Part shown: one piece after another, positions 45,141 through 56,784 of the stretch
Numbering within the stretch: the stretch's first letter is position 1
Layout of the letters: each line of letters begins with the position of its first letter
NCBI GenBank assembly: GCA_033065855.1
Contig: JAVXUO010000926.1
Span: 62,001 to 126,000 of the forward strand
Direction: 5' to 3'
Source: Escallonia rubra
Lineage: Eukaryota > Streptophyta > Magnoliopsida > Escalloniales > Escalloniaceae
DNA: 64,000 nucleotides
The notes under the pieces: model-generated
Database searches by the model: none
Told to the model about the DNA's origin: nothing
What the model saw: the letters and a program-made list of their open reading frames with translations, nothing else
Made by a program: the position numbers and the translations under genes

Positions 45141-46260
45141 ACCTATATAAGTGCGGGAAGTGGGGCCACTTTTACGAGATTTAAGCTTGTCTCCATGGCA
45201 ATTATGAAAATACTCAGATATAGCACATGACCATAAATGTGCAGGTATTTAGAAATTTGGTTGGAAAGTCCTACAGATAGTAGTTATGATCAATCACCAA
45301 AAATTCTTAGTTCAAGGCTAAGGCTACTATGAATTCTGATTGACTTCATAGTTATATGGCAAAGGTTCAAGTCAAAAGACATATTTTACTTTAGTATGAC
45401 CTACCAAAGGATAGAGAGAGATACATTTTCTAAATAAGGAAATGTGAAAAATCCAATTTTGAAAAATTCGGAGAAGAAGTTAAAAATTTCCCAATAATTA
45501 AAATTTTGCATTCCAGAGTTTGCACTTCAAGGTTCAATGTCCAAAAAGAATCATCCAATTCATTGATTGGTTAGGGAGATATAATATCTCAAAGTTGGGC
45601 ATTTAATTAAGGATTGAAAAGGGTAAAAAATGTGGATTCCCAAATTGCTTGGCAAATGAAAAGGCTAAGGGTATTTAAGTGGTCATGTGACATGCTTTAT
45701 TGTTCTAGAAACACAAATTATGCATTGCTATGCATTCGTACATATGCAGTGCACCGCATCACGTGTGCAGGCCCGCGATGGTGGCGACAAAGGCAGCACA
45801 AAAGGTGCTATTGATGCTTTTAGGTGCACTTTGCACTTCGCTCGTGCGCATCAGCGCTAGAAGCCCTCGCCCCAAGCACCGCCTTAACTTTTTTCGACAG
45901 ATTCAGACTGCTTTTAATAGAAAAGATGTGATTGTTAGATTTCAAACAGAAATTTCAGTTCTGTTTAAATTCAATTGGCACCTTTTCACGGTGCCTCTAG
46001 ATTGTATGGTTGTTAAATGACACCTGTAGACTCATTTAGCTGCCAAACTATCTGTACATGTTCAAAGCATCTGTTGGTACACTATGTAAAGGGTATAACT
46101 ACAGATTTCTCAGTTCAGTTTTTAGACTTCTCCTATCTCTTAAATTTCTATCTGGTGATTACTTTTTCTATAATCATCAGAGTTCGCTTATTTTAGCTTG
46201 GAAGGCAGATTTCCTATCACTCTTAGCAGATTAAAGGGGGAAAATATTGTTTTAGTGAAA
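45141..46260. other. Unassigned; may contain decayed copia 3' sequence
   Basis: AT-rich, no gene recognised. 45760-45900 is locally GC-rich (GCAGGCCCGCGATGGTGGCG, CACTTCGCTCGTGCGC), unlike its flanks. Confidence 0.3.
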
Positions 46261-47340
46261 GAATGCACAATATTTGACTCAGGCAACTTTTCATTTACTG
46301 CTTATTTGTCCACCAAAAACCCATACAACACAGGCCCACCACCACCATCCCTACCATAATCACAACTCTAAAGATCACTTTGGAAGTTCATTAGCCACCG
46401 CATATAAGACTTGCACCAGCCACTGCGCCATTGCATCACTGCACTTACGACCTGCATTAGCCATCGTGCCACAACACTCACAATCTGCACTAGCCACCAC
46501 ATCCTCAAACCTGTACCATCAACCACACTACCACACCCGCAATTAGTACCTATTTAGGACAATGCCCCGCCAATCCATCACTCCAATATCCACCTCGTCA
46601 CCCACCCTACCATGTCGCACCCTCACTTCACTATTGCCATCTAGACAACACGCCACCACTACTTCTCACCCCCACTTCACCACTGCCAAACTCATTTAGC
46701 CCATCTTCCATACTCCAGTAACTCCACCATCAACCTACGACCACTGCAGCACTGTCAAACACGCCGAAGCCACCATCAACCCATCAGCTCTTAGTGGGAT
46801 ACACCCTTCCTGAACTACTGCTTAACCTGTCGACCTCACGACTGGTTTCCCAACTTGTTTTCCTTCGTTGTGATGTGGAGATTATTTAATTGGGGGCTCC
46901 AATCTCACTCACTATAATCACAGATCAGATAATGAGTAGAGCGATCGAAAAGGAAGGGGTGTGGTAGGGTTCAGAGGTAGTGGGTGGGCGATTATGACGG
47001 CTGGCAGATTAGAGTGGAGGATGAAGATGAGCAGGGGGTGGGCGGGGTGGGGGTTAGGTGGGGGGGAGGGGAAAGGGGAAAGGGAAGGGATGGAGGAAAC
47101 ATCAGAGAAAAAAGACCCAAATCGTCTCCTGTAACTAGGTAACGCCAGACATGCTGTAACTTTAATTACAGTCTTTTGATCAAAACGGGCTTTCCGGATG
47201 ATGCCACGTCAGCAACGCACTAAAAATTGGCTATAAACACATATGAACGGATGCTTTTGGGGAACAGACGGCTATAGCTAAAGTTACAACATCTTAGCTG
47301 TAATCCTAGTTATAGCAAAGGACCAGTCTCCAAGAAAAAA
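46261..47340. other. CCA-rich then GA/GGGG-rich block, possible old element
   Basis: 46310-46800 is CCACCA/CACTCAC-rich; 46920-47110 is GGGGTGGG/GAAAGGGG-rich. This mirrors the interior of the element at 23457, but no inverted ends could be fixed. No coding sequence recognised. Confidence 0.35.
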
Positions 47341-48594
47341 GGGTTTTTTAGTTTTTTTTATTTTTATTAAATTAGAAATCTAACGGAAAAAGTGGTGTGG
47401 ACGCCACACAGATGCCATCTTGGACATAACAATCGAAGTGACTGTTTTGCCCTTTAAAACTAGTTGTCGTCCAGTCAAAAGCGAGTCATACCGTCATTTG
47501 ATTTTGGGTGTTGTTGCTACTAAAAATATGCTCCGCATATGTTCCGGAACCATAGCCTGGACCAATGACCTGCAAGACAGAAAATGAGTGACTGCCAGGT
47601 GGGGTTCCTGGCGGAGAACTCTCCGATACTTAAGTCAAAGCTCAGCTACGGAATAATAACTCTAAAAAAGCAGGAAAAAGACTGTGTCTTTGTGTGTGAA
47701 GTTGTCCTCAAACCTGGGGGGGGGGGGGTAGACCCCTTTATATATATGTATGAGAAGACTCCTAATAGGACTAGGCTATGGGCCAGATGTGTTAGGATCG
47801 CGTTAGGATCCTCGAGGATCACGTCACGATCTCTGAGGACTCATTCAGAATCCTAATAAGATAATCATCAATCTCCCAGTTTGACTAGATCGGCGGGTGT
47901 CCCCCAATTATTGGGAGTTATATATGAGTTATATCATAAGCCCCCCATTTCCTTAGCCAAAATGTTTGGCTGAGGAAGTTATACCAAATGTCTTGAGACA
48001 CGCAACAGGTTTGTAAGGGATTCTCCATCCGCTTGTAGGGGTAAATAATATTTCTCTACTCCATGTGCTCAGACATAAGCTCTTGGTAGCTTAAGCGATG
48101 GAACTTTGCCCAAGTAGGGTGCTAGAACTCTAGCTCTTGAGAGCTAGGTCTTTAGAATGTCGCCTAAGTAGGCTATTCGGGATCATCTTTGGGAAGACGA
48201 ATCATGGGATCTTGAGATCCTTTAGAGGTTGTGCCCCATGGTAGCCTCTCTAGAGAGAAGACACAAAACTGTGCATGCAAGTTGTTGCATGTGCTAAGTG
48301 TTTGAATGTCCACTCGAGGGGTCACCTCTCCTCTGGAAGGTGTTCATTTTGCATAAGTTTGTGTTCTTTAGCTCGAGCTGACCACATCATGCTTGCGTTT
48401 TACTTTGTCGTGAACTCTTATCATCAGCTAAGTGCTGGCAAAGAAGCCTTGCACTCACGCTTGGCTAGGTTTTGGATTGACAAAGAATGGTGGAGGGATG
48501 AAGTCCCACTTTGTGCTTTTCCGTTTCACGGGTTAGAACTGTAGCTAAACCATTCAGATAGGACTCGAGCTCTATCATGTCACCATTGGGGGTG
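47341..48594. other. Possible LTR-derived sequence
   Basis: Contains GCCAGGTGGGGTTCCTGGCG and TCTCCGATACTTAAGTCAAA (about 47594-47640), phrases I associate with plant gypsy LTR ends, and GCCCCCCATTTCCTTAG near 47940. No paired LTR or target duplication was found, so this is a low-confidence reading. Confidence 0.35.
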
Positions 48595-49045
48595 TTCGTC
48601 CTTCGAGGGACTGCCCTAGGGGGCTAGTGGAACACAGAGTTCTAGAAAGTTCCCTTGAGGTCTAATGGAGCACATAACTAATGTAAATACCCTCGGGGGT
48701 TTGACAGAACTTAGAGTTCTCGTCGTACGCGTCCTCGGGGGCGAATGGAGCACAAAGCTCATAGAAATACCCTCGAGGGTATGACAGAACTTAAAGTTCT
48801 CGTCGTACGCGTCCTCGGGGGCGAATGGAGCACAAAGCTCATAGAAATACCCTCGAGGGTTTGACGGAACTTAGAGTTCTCATCGTATGCACCCTCAGGG
48901 GCGGACGGAGTGCAAAGCTCATGCAAATAGCCTAGGGGGTTTGACAGAACTTATAATTCTTGTCGTACGTGCCCTCGGGGGGCAGATGAAGCGCAAAGCT
49001 CATGAAATTACCCACGGGGGTTTGATGGAACTTAGAGTTCTCGTA
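48595..49045 (+). repeat. 80-bp minisatellite, about 5.5 copies
   Basis: The unit contains CCTCGGGGGCGAATGGAGCA, CAAAGCTCATAGAAATACCC, TCGAGGGTTTGACAGAACTT and AGAGTTCTCGTCGTACGC. Phase points at 48731, 48811, 48891 and 48971 give an exact 80-bp period. The middle copies are most alike; the outer ones are decayed. Confidence 0.92.
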
Positions 49046-50000
49046 CTTGTTGTTGCGGCGCCAAATAAGAATGCGCGGGCCATTGAGCCCGTAATATGGC
49101 CGATGTTATGAAGCCCCCATGTCCGAGAGGTAACAGGGCATTAAGCCCGTAATATTACTGATATCATAAGATATAAAGCCCCCCGCCTTTGAGAAGACGT
49201 GGATATATAAAGACGGATTTTCAGCCTATATATAGGGCCTGATCGCAAGAAAACATGTGGGAGCAATATAGAAGACCATAATCCGCCTGCTCGACTGGAC
49301 GAGCATATAAAGCTAGAGGACGAGGAGTCCGTCTAAGCAAGATGTGTGATGATTAGTAGAGATAGAGGATGCTAAGTCTATTTGAGCAGGATATCACTGG
49401 GTGATGAATACAGAAGTTGCCGCAGCTTATCGATATACTAAGAAGCAACTAGATTAAGTTTGCTAGTTGCATGAGCTTGAGCCTGCAGTTGTACCAGGCA
49501 TATCAGCGATGTCATCAGCAGTGGCTGGTGACGAATTCTGATTCATTAGATGCGGTGACAGCATGCGCGCCTCCATTATTGTAGGACTAGCTTCTCAATG
49601 AGCAGCGATGCGAACATGTCACAGATATAGGCGATTGTATGAAAATGTACCATGAGACGATATATAATGCCAAGTCGGCAGGATGTTGCAGCAGAAACCC
49701 TAGGCGTAACTTCTAGTTGCCGGGTGCTATGAATTTGTTCCTCGCTTTATGAAGCGATTTATACGTCACTGTTGATGTTCGTGAGCGCAATACAAGCCCT
49801 TGCAACAAGAAAAAGTACGTGACTGAAAAAATAGCCTCTGAAGCAATAAAGCATATGAAATGCAACAATGTTTTTGACACAAAATTACGAGCGGTGTTCA
49901 GACACCATGGCCCCATTAGGGCTTTGGCGGTTAAACGACAGAGTGTGCTACACTGCATGCCACATGTGAGCTTAAAAAGTCATAGCAGTCGGTACGAACC
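49046..50000. other. Unassigned flank of the young LTR element
   Basis: No gene recognised. GCATTAAGCCCGTAATAT-type phrases recur near 49080 and 49140. The last five bases, GAACC, would be the target duplication of the element at 50001; its other side lies beyond the window. Confidence 0.35.
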
Positions 50001-50185
50001 TGTTCACAACCTATCCGGACCGCACCCCAGGGCCCGCTAAAAGGCTCCAGTGGCACGACACGTCACACGCTCGGTAGTCGAACTTGCTCAACATCATTCC
50101 TCGGTGAAAACGCTCCGATGCTCAAACATCATCATCGCTCGGTCAAAGCGCTCCGCGCCTCAAGCATTCAGACGACGATTGAAAG

Positions 50186-50590
50186 TACACTCCCCCCCCG
50201 AGGGGTCAGCCACACCCTGAGGAATGGGGTCGGCCACCCTCTTTAAAGAGGGGTCGGCCGCACCCCTGAGAAGGGGGTCGGCCACCCCCCTAGGAAGGGG
50301 GTCGGCCACCCCTTTTGCTAGGGAGTCGGCCAGCCACCTTGTAAGGGGGTCGGCCACCCCTTTGGTGAGGGGGTCGGCCACCCCTTTGGTGAGGGGTTCG
50401 GCCACCCCTTTTGTGAGGGGGTCGGCCACCGCCTTGTGAGGGGGTCGGCCACCACCTTGTGAGGGGGTCGGCCACCCCTTTTGTGAGGGGGTCAGCCACC
50501 ACCTTGTGAGGGGGTCGGCCACCCCTTTTGGTGAGGGGGTCGACCACCCCCTGAGAAGGGGGTCGGTCTCCCTTGTCCTTGGGGGGGGGG
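50186..50590 (+). repeat. GGGGTCGGCCACCCC tandem array in the LTR
   Basis: About 14 units of 25-32 bp, each with GGGGTCGGCCACC followed by a short variable CTTTTGGTGAG-type linker. The related solo LTR at 33768 has only about two units. Confidence 0.92.
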
Positions 50591-50675
50591 ACCTGCTTAC
50601 CACTGCCATCACCTCACTCAACTCATTCAGCAACGCTCACTCATCACTAGTAGTCGCGTGACGCCCATTATCGCC

Positions 50676-50925
50676 GACACAATCAACCGGGGGCTCCGGC
50701 CCTCGCCCGCACAATCAACCGGAGGCTCCGGCCTTCACCAGCGCAATCAATCGACGGGCTCCGGCCCTCGCAGACACAATCAACCGGAGGCTCTGGCCTT
50801 CGCCAGCGCAATCAATCGACGGGCTCCGGCCCTCGCAGACACAATCAACCGGAGGCTCCGGCCTTCGCAACAGGGATGGGCTCACGACCCTAAAGCCCTC
50901 GCTGGCACAATCACCCAACGGGCTT
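50676..50925 (+). repeat. CAATCAACCGGAGGCTCCGG tandem array in the LTR
   Basis: About seven units of 33-34 bp alternating between CAATCAACCGGAGGCTCCGG and CAATCAATCGACGGGCTCCG types. Present also in the solo LTR (about 34100-34300) and related to the array at 63184-63812 (shared GGGCTCCGGCCCTCGC). Confidence 0.9.
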
Positions 50926-51364
50926 AAAGGGACTCCATTCGCAACGCCCCAGCACGAGGACCATTCGCCACAGACTCTGGATGTCAAGTTACGAGCATGT
51001 GCATTCGTGTTACCATTGATCATCGACACTGCCAGGGAAATGAACCGTGAGTCACTCCGGGACGGGAGCAGGTCCTCGGAGGGCATCGCGTCCGGCACGC
51101 CTAGCAGTTGGCTGCAGGGGCAACCCTCACCGCTGCCAGGATCTCGACGCGTCTCTTGACGCACCTCGTGGGATTCAGTAAGGGCTTGGACTGGAGGCTG
51201 GGGCAACGGGCTACTCTGACCATGCTACCACAATGTGGTCAGTCTCCTCAGACAGGCAGAGGGACGTTGCAAGGGCAGGGCGACACGAACACAAGGACCG
51301 ACAATTCGACAGACGATCAAGACTGCGGGACCCTTTACGACGACGTGTCACTCCCAGAGGACGA

Positions 51365-51407
51365 CACGTGTCGACTGATGACACGCGCATATTTGTGCCT
51401 ATATATA
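51365..51407 (+). promoter_or_regulatory. LTR core promoter: G-box and TATA box
   Basis: CACGTG at 51365-51370 inside the palindrome CGACACGTGTCG, and TATATATA at 51400-51407. The same arrangement occurs in the solo LTR, with TATA at 34771-34778. ACGT-core boxes bind bZIP or bHLH factors; stress or hormone control is inference. Confidence 0.65.
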
Positions 51408-51751
51408 GTGGATTCTGGAACTTATTCAAGGACTTCTGCCTCATTTGACATTTTCACTTTCTCTCTCTAAAATCTATTCTCTCTGGATTTCTAGTGAGAG
51501 AAAGACATTTGGGCTTACGACTTCGAGCTCTCGACGTTGCACTCTTGACACAGACTGTCGACTGCTGGCCCTGTTCGTCGTCACCCGGCCTGCGCGACAC
51601 TGCCAGCCCTCGCGACCTGCCTGAGGAGCCTTGCTCTCAGCCCTTACGTCATCCCTACTATCTCCCACTTTGCCTACTTGGAAGCCAACACAGACTGCAT
51701 CCCTTGTGGCACTTCGACGTGGCAAAGGACCCTCTTTCGGCACCAACATTT

Positions 51752-51769
51752 GGCGACTCTGCTGGGGAG
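51752..51769 (+). promoter_or_regulatory. Primer-binding site
   Basis: TGGCGACTCTGCTGGGGA, two bases after the 5' LTR. It resembles the site reported as tRNA-Arg-primed in Tat/Ogre elements and that of the fossil at 38463; the tRNA assignment is from memory. Confidence 0.75.
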
Positions 51770-51807
51770 GTGAGCATCGTGTTGCAGTCTACCACATCCT
51801 AGCAACC

Positions 51808-53355
51808 ATGCCTGTACAACAAAAAGCTACCAGGGCAACCAGCCAAGGCCTCGACCCTACCATCCGTGAGGAGCACCACTCTGACGACCAAGAGGGAACT
51901 AGCGCTTTGCGCCCCCAAGACCCTCCCACACCTGACGTGCAAGTGGTAGTCAACGCGGCCATCCAACAGTTCACCCCCACCATAACCAGCATACAAGATT
52001 CTCAAGCTTCACTCATGGCCGCCATATTGGAAATGTAAAAATCCATACAAGCGATGGCCTCGCAACAGATTGTGCTGCCGGTCCAGCCTGCAGGACCTGA
52101 GCCGTCCCCTGACGCTACCCAGGCGCCGGTGTCACGACCACTGCCGCTTCAACCCTCCAGACCCCTGGCGATGGGACTCGCGACATCTTCCCCGCCCGTG
52201 GCGGACACGCCGCGTCCCGTGATGCCCCCACGCAGGCAACAGCCAGATCTTGGGCCATTATTGCAACAAGTCTCTCCTACTATGGTGCCTCAACACCTTC
52301 CAGCCAGGAGCTCTTCTGAGACTCACGAGTCCATTGAGATGGAACCTAACCCCTACTTGATGGAGCAGCACCAAATGACAGGCCAAGTGGTGGATATGTC
52401 TCGTCCGACCACTCATGCTGCCCTCCATCTGCCCGCATCAACACCCGCCATGTATCACCCTTCAACCGCTCCTGCCCATCGAGTTATACCATTAGGGGAC
52501 TCCGGGGCTCGCGTAGCACCGGCCGGCCACCAACCTTTGGTCGGCCAGGAGGAGCCGCCCTCCCACTATGTTTCAAAGGCTGACTTTGACGCGCTTCTGC
52601 GCCGACTGTCACAGCAGTCCGCACCTGACTCATCAAGTCGGTTGACAAGCCACGCGCCATATGCTGACGAGATAGCCATCATTCCCTATCCGTTCAAGTA
52701 CAAACAACCAGTCTTTGTGCTCTTTAACAGGCGCGAGGGCAACGCCCGTGAGCATTTGACGAGATTTGCAGGCTCATTAGAGCAGTATGGACCGGGAGAC
52801 AGCTTGAAGTTGAGAGAATTCCACAAGTCCCTTACAGGCTTGGCCTACACTTGGTACCATCAGATCCCCGCGGGGACAGTCCATTCATGGCATGAAATGG
52901 TCCAACTCTTCATGGACAAATTCCACTACGAAGCTGAGCGCGTCACCATAGTGGACATCGCCGGCATTCGCCAAGCCCCTGGCGAAGACTTGACCAAATA
53001 TGTACAGCGCTTTCATCTTAAATGCCTCGAGTGCACGGACTTCAGTAAGGATGAGACGCTGGTGCCCATATGCATCAAGAATATGAACGACGTGTACCGG
53101 GTGCACCTCGAGAACTTACAATTGAGATCATGGGGACATCTCAAAGAGACGGCAAGACGTACTTACGAGACGGTCGGGCCTGTCAAGCCATGGAGGCCTC
53201 GGCCACAGAGTGCACTAGTGGCCTCAGCAGCCCCACCCAGTACCCAGCGCAGCGGCACCAGCACCGGCAACAACAACAGCAACGTCAGTAATTACACTGG
53301 TTTTAAACGCCAGTTCCCGGATAGGGACCAACAACCAGACAAACAGCAACAATAG
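51808..53355 (+). mobile_element. gag region of the young element
   Basis: Begins near MPVQQKATRATSQGLD and includes the retrotransposon gag domain at about 52690-53130 (REHLTRFAGSLEQYGPGD, LKLREFHKSLTGLAYTWYHQ, DLTKYVQRFHLKCLE). This is the capsid precursor of the Ty3/gypsy element. Broken in this copy. Confidence 0.88.
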
Positions 53356-53416
53356 GAGACTTCGCCTGCCTTTCCGTGCGATTTAAATATAGTGAAGGAT
53401 CTATTGACAGAATGGG

Positions 53417-54667
53417 TTGTCAACGACAACAACTTCCATTTACCACCTGTGCGGATCCCCATCACGGACGAGGAAAGAACCAGGCCCAACTACTGTCCCT
53501 TACCAGGCCCTCGGTCATCCTCTCAAGAACTGCAATGCGTTGCGGGCCATCTTTGCAAGAAAAGTCGCGTCAGGCGAGCTACAACTGCGGAAGAATAATG
53601 ATGTGAGGAAAGAACCATACCCAAACCATGGCAACGACAACCGCGAGCACCAGGTGCTCATGGTTACCACCGACCACTTCGAGCCGCTCGTCCCCGAAGC
53701 TTCTGCGGAAGTCTCGCCTTTGATCACAACTCACATACCTCCTACCCCCCAACCAGTGTCCTCGGCTGGCCAAATGACGAAGATCAAAGGCTTCTTTGAT
53801 GAAATGGGGTTTTCACCCGCGGCGCGGACCTATCTCTCAGATTGCTTGATCGAGGTTACCACAGGCCTCAGGCCCGAGTGCTTCACCGCCCAGGCTGAGC
53901 TCAGACATGTCCCTTCCACTGCATTTATATTTTCAGATGAGGACTCACCTACCATCGAGCACCATAACCGGCCACTATACCTCGAATGCACTGTCAACGG
54001 CACCGGCTTTCGCCGTGCCTTGGTAGATTGCGGCGCCTCAATCAACATCATCCCACTCGTCACTTTGCAGCCGGCCGGTATACCGCCAAGAAAAATCATT
54101 CGGGACCCCATCAAGATCACTGGCTTTGGACAAGGCCCCCAGTCCACTCTTGGCCAAATCACTGTCGACCTAATGGTCGGAACTGTCCGGCGTGACACCA
54201 CTTTCCATGTGATCGATAGCGAGTCTTCCTCCCACCTCCTACTTGGGCGACCTTGGATCCATGTCAACAAGGCTGTTCCCTCGACGTACCACCAGTGTGT
54301 GAAACTGATGGCCGGTCCTGTGGGACATGAGGTAGCAGTAATCATCCCCGCAACCAAGGCCCCTTTCGAGTGTACCGAGTCTTATTTTGCCGAGGCCTCC
54401 TTCTTCACCGAACTTGCTGCAGATAATGAGAATGCCACTCACATCCACTCCACCAAGCTACCCGATTGGGATGAGCTGTGTGGGAACAAGCCACCCAAAC
54501 CCAAGTCCAAGTACAAGAAAAACAACAAGAACAAGGCATCAACCTCCACATTACCATCTGATGCCCCTACCATTTCCCCGCCTTCATCCCCCAAGCCCAA
54601 AAAGCCCAAGTTTGAAACCACCTTCCAGCGCGTCATCAAGGACGGAAGGGTCATCTACCAGTTATGA
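53417..54667 (+). mobile_element. Protease region
   Basis: Aspartic protease with LVDCGASINI (the DCGAS active site at 54026-54040) and the downstream LLLGRPWIH motif. The C-terminal tail is Lys/Pro-rich (KPKSKYKKNNKNK). Confidence 0.85.
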
Positions 54668-56290
54668 CGGTGTCTGGGGGGCCCGCTGCCCGACTGCCTC
54701 GACCACTGCCCACCTATGGAGACAGAATGGTGTTGCACGGCCGAGCATTGTCCGCCAGATCACGAGCTTACCCCGGGCGCTGCACCCCCTGCTATGAAGA
54801 CGGCCCGCGACCGCAGGCCGAAGATCTTGAAGAAATTAACCTGGCTGACCCAGGCGAGGTACCTCGACTGACCTACATTGGCACGAAACTCGCCCCAGGC
54901 CGAAGAGAGGAACTGGTTACCCTCCTCCGCGAATACCGCGACGTGTTGGCATGGAGTTACAACGAAATGCCCGGATTAGACCCTGCCTTAGTAACCCACC
55001 ATCTCAACATCACCAACGGGTTCAGCCCAGTTCGACAGCATACGCGATCCTTCTGCCCCGAATTTGAAATAAAAATCAAGCAAGAGATTGAACGACTTCT
55101 GCAGGCTGGCTTCATCGAACCCATCACTCATCCTATCTGGTTGGCCAATGTTGTTCCTGTGCAAAAGAAGAATGGACAAGTTCGCATTTGTATTGACTTC
55201 CGCGATTTGAATAGGGCATGCCCTAAAGATGAATTCCCACTGCCCAATATTGATATGCTCACGGAGGCTGCCGCCGGACACGAGACCCTGTCCTTCATGG
55301 ACGGCTTCGCCGGCTACAACCAAATTTGAATGAACCCAGATGACTGTGCCAAGACAGCTTTTCGGACCCCGATGGGTAACTTTTGTTGGAAGGTCATGCC
55401 TTTTGGTCTCAAAAATGCGGGTGCCACCTATCAGAGAGCTATGACAGCTATCTTTCACGACATGATACACCGCACAGTGGAAGACTATGTTGACGACCTC
55501 ATTATCAAGTCTAAGAAGGAAAGCGAGCATCTTGCGGACCTGCGGGCAATTTTTGACCGATGTCGTCAATACAACATGCGGATGAACCCGCTCAAGTGTG
55601 CCTTTGGAGTCTCCTCGGGCAAATTCCTCGGCTTCCTGGTCAGTCGACAGGGTATCGACGTTGACCCCTCCAAGGCCGCCTCTATCCGAGAGATGCCACC
55701 GCCCAAGAACACCAAATAGTTAAAAAGTTTCCTTGGCAAGGTTTCTTATCTCCGTAGGTTCATCCATGCCTTGGCCGAACTCATCACGCCCTTCCAGCAC
55801 TTGACGCGCAAGAGCGCACCGTGGAGTTGGGGTGCGGCCCAACAACAAGCATTCGAACAAATCAAGACGGTCCTCATGTCACCGCAGACCATGGCCGTCC
55901 CGCAGCGAGGCCTACCACTCTTGCTTTACCTAACCTTCACGCCCAGATCTATCGGGGCGTTACTTGCTCAAGAAGTGGACGGAGTGGAACGTCCGGTTTA
56001 TTATCTCAGTCGGTCAATTAGAGGACCCGAGGCCAATTATTCTGAGCTCGAAAAGCATTGTTTTTCCTTGGTCTACGCCTCGCAGAAATTCAGACATTAT
56101 TTCTTGTCGCACCAGATTATACTCGTCACCAAGGCTGACCCATTACGATACATGCTCACTCGTCCCGCCCTGTCTGGCCGACTTACTCGTTGGTTACTGC
56201 TACTGGCCGAATTCGGCCTATCCATCAAGAATCCTACGGCTTTGCGAAGCCAAGCACTCGCAGACCTCTTGGCCTTCTTCCCGCGTCAAC
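54664..56290 (+). mobile_element. Reverse transcriptase and first RNase H region
   Basis: RT from about 54980 (IERLLQAGFIEPI, RICIDFRDLNRACPKDEFPL, FCWKVMPFGLKNAGATYQRA) with the YVDD catalytic box at 55486-55497. The RNase H-like connection domain follows at about 55850-56290 (PVYYLSRSIRGPEANYSELE). Interrupted in this copy. Confidence 0.9.
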
Positions 56291-56344
56291 AATGTGAACC
56301 AACCTCACATCAATTGCCTGGAGAAGAGACGGCCCTGGCCTCTG

Positions 56345-56757
56345 ATGTTGATGAATTGTGGACACTTGAGTTCGACGGCTCAGCCACTAGCAAAGACCCC
56401 AATGGAGCTCCCATCCGGAAAGGAGGTGCCGGCATTGTCCTACGAAACCCAGAAGGTGTTACCACATCTATGTCCTTCAAGCTCGCATTCCCGGTATCTA
56501 ACAATGAGGCCGAGTACGAGGCCCTCGTTATCGGCCTCATGCTAGCCATCAGCATGGGGGCTAAATCGTTGCGTGTAAAGGGGGACTCGAACCTAATCAT
56601 GAAGCAAGCCGATAGAGAATTTGCAGTCAGGGAGCCGGCCTTGGCACCTTATCGTGCCTTAGTACAGCACTTGGAGGGACAGCTTGGCCATGTCCAATAC
56701 GAACATCACAGCAGATGCCACAACCGACATGCGGACAGCTTAGCCACGATCGCATAA
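56345..56757 (+). mobile_element. Second (archaeal-type) RNase H domain
   Basis: WTLEFDGSATSKDPNG, KGGAGIVLRNPEGV, NNEAEYEALVIGLMLA, LRVKGDSNLIMKQA and RHADSLATIA match the plant/archaeal-type RNase H acquired by Tat-lineage elements. Catalytic D, E and D positions (FDGS, EAEYEA, GDSN) are visible. Confidence 0.85.
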
Positions 56758-56784
56758 AAAATAGACATTGACGGCGAACAACGA

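Larger units (their letters stand above)
50001..51749 (+). mobile_element. 5' LTR
   Basis: 1749 bp from TGTTCACAACCTATCCGGAC to CGGCACCAACA. Contains a GGGGTCGGCC array (50186-50590), a CAATCAACCGGAGGCTCCGG array (50676-50925), a G-box CACGTG at 51365-51370 and a TATA box at 51400-51407. Longer than its solo relative at 33768 because the first array is expanded. Confidence 0.93.

Noticed and set aside
48595-49045. CRISPR-like regular repeat
   Set aside because: Plant nuclear context, units adjoin without unique spacers and decay at both ends; it is a minisatellite.
50160-50633. Repetitive 157-residue open frame (ADPLTKGV repeats)
   Set aside because: Translation of the GGGGTCGGCC array; present only because the unit length often keeps frame.
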